Assembly (NCBI RefSeq): GCF_901933205.1
Contig: NC_044572.1
Span: 34,627,501-34,691,500 of the forward strand
DNA length: 64,000 bases
Source: Camarhynchus parvulus
Lineage: Eukaryota > Chordata > Aves > Passeriformes > Thraupidae
Reading direction: 5' to 3'
Notes under the pieces: model-generated
What the model was told of the DNA's origin: nothing
The model's database searches: none
The model's input: only the letters and a program-made list of their open reading frames with translations
Position numbers and translations under genes: made by a program
In this document: positions 63,001-64,000 of the stretch, piece after piece
Numbering within the stretch: the first letter of the stretch is position 1
Layout: each line of letters opens with the position of its first letter

Positions 63001-64000
63001 CACTTACTAACACTTAGGGTGGCTACCATTTGCACAAAGAAAAAGCAATTTGTTCGGCTATGTGAATTTGCTGGGGCTTGTCAGTCTTCTAAATCATGTT
63101 AGTGGTGGATTAGTTTGATTGGAAACTTGATCCAAGCAAAGTTTGAATTTGTTGCATACCAAGTTCCCAGAGGTAATATAGAGTTTATGTGAAAAAAGGT
63201 ATATAACCACATAAGTATTGAAAATTAAAATAGAAATGAATTGCCCTTGGTGAAATTTGTGGTTACTGGGATTGTTCAAGGATACTGAAATCTTTCATTT
63301 AAATAAGAAATAAGAAAATAAGGTAGCTTAATCTCATTTAAAGATTTTAGAAACTAAAACTTCCTTTTCTACTACACTTAAAATTCAATATGTGTTTATG
63401 CTAGTCTTAGTAAAACTGGTATATGTGACTCATGATGCTAGTTTAATACTGCCCACAAAAATCCAAATAACATAGCTATGACTTGTAGTACCCATCCAGT
63501 ATGTTCTTTCCTCCTACAGGAGGGAAGGAGGAAAGCTATCCCTAGGGCTTCTGGTCACTGCAGCCTGAGTGATCTCCAGATGGATGAAGTAACCCTTAAC
63601 TTCCTCCTGTCTTTGGTATTTTCCTCCATAGTGAAAAAATCATGAACATGCATTTCTCTGGAGCCTGTAAGGTCTCCCTGCAGGGACTTCTCAGGTCTGA
63701 AGTAAAAGTGAAGCTCTCTTGAGTTGCAGGTGTGAAGGACATGATAAGGAACTAGGATTAAGTCCTGGATGTCTTCAAATAGATTCTAAATTCTGTTTAA
63801 AAAAAAATCAGCTGTAGAGCCCAACAGGCACTATTCAGGCTCTATTCAGGCTCCAGGTGCTTCCAGTGCTGATACTAGGCCACCATACCCAGCAAAGAGA
63901 GACAGACAATAGTCCTGGTGCTCCTGAGGTGAAGGAGCATATGTGTCATCTCTGCAGGCACAAAAGCAGGACCCCTTCCCCCACAGTGTTTGTGACAGAC

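Larger units (their letters stand above)
53067..64000 (+). other. CREB5: 5' part of the next CREB5 intron
   Basis: It starts with donor gtaaaa and runs to the window end. The next expected exon (RLKAALTHH.., His-rich) would make a long, obvious open frame and is not present, so the intron exceeds 10.9 kb. Contents are an (ATCT)18 microsatellite, a possible old repeat fragment near 54.0 kb, scattered chance open frames (the longest about 143 codons, near 57.5-58 kb), and AT-rich DNA. No RNA gene or other exon is recognised. Confidence 0.85.

Noticed and set aside
1..64000. CRISPR arrays, tRNA or rRNA genes, prophage or insertion sequences
   Set aside because: None of the diagnostic structures is visible; the window is vertebrate nuclear DNA.

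Overview
This window looks like vertebrate nuclear DNA, most probably from a bird. It is AT-leaning and has large introns and one CpG-rich promoter region. The recognisable interspersed repeats are a few decayed fragments, including CR1-type LINE remnants, the characteristic LINE of birds and other sauropsids. No bacterial, viral or mobile gene cassette is visible, and almost all open reading frames longer than 60 codons look like chance frames in non-coding DNA.

The only gene I can support is CREB5 (CRE-BPa, of the ATF2/ATF7/CREB5 bZIP family), on the + strand. Three coding exons are recognisable, with consistent splice sites and reading phases. An alternative first coding exon at 22216-22262 encodes MFCTSAGNSGSVMSMR, the last codon being split over the junction. 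Internal exons lie at 50729-50855 and 52956-53066. Spliced together they give the N-terminal part of the short CREB5 isoform that lacks the C2H2 zinc finger of the long isoforms. The His-rich region and the bZIP domain must lie beyond 64000. The zinc-finger exons were not found and presumably lie upstream of base 1.

Layout: 1-21530 is non-coding (upstream of the short-isoform promoter and probably intronic in the long transcript), with an old CR1 fragment at 8600-9112 and an AT-rich complex repeat near 14.8 kb. 21530-22215 is a CpG-rich promoter or 5' UTR. 22263-50728 is a 28.5-kb intron with a CR1 fragment near 30 kb, a perfect 29-bp inverted repeat at 28.3 kb, and several stretches that read like conserved regulatory DNA. 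50856-52955 is a 2.1-kb intron. 53067-64000 is the start of another intron, with an (ATCT)18 microsatellite.

The most useful observations are the alternative promoter with its start exon, a repeated 13-mer flanked by CRE/ATF-like octamers on both sides of that exon (possible autoregulation), and the perfect hairpin at 28.3 kb. I found no convincing new type of biological system.
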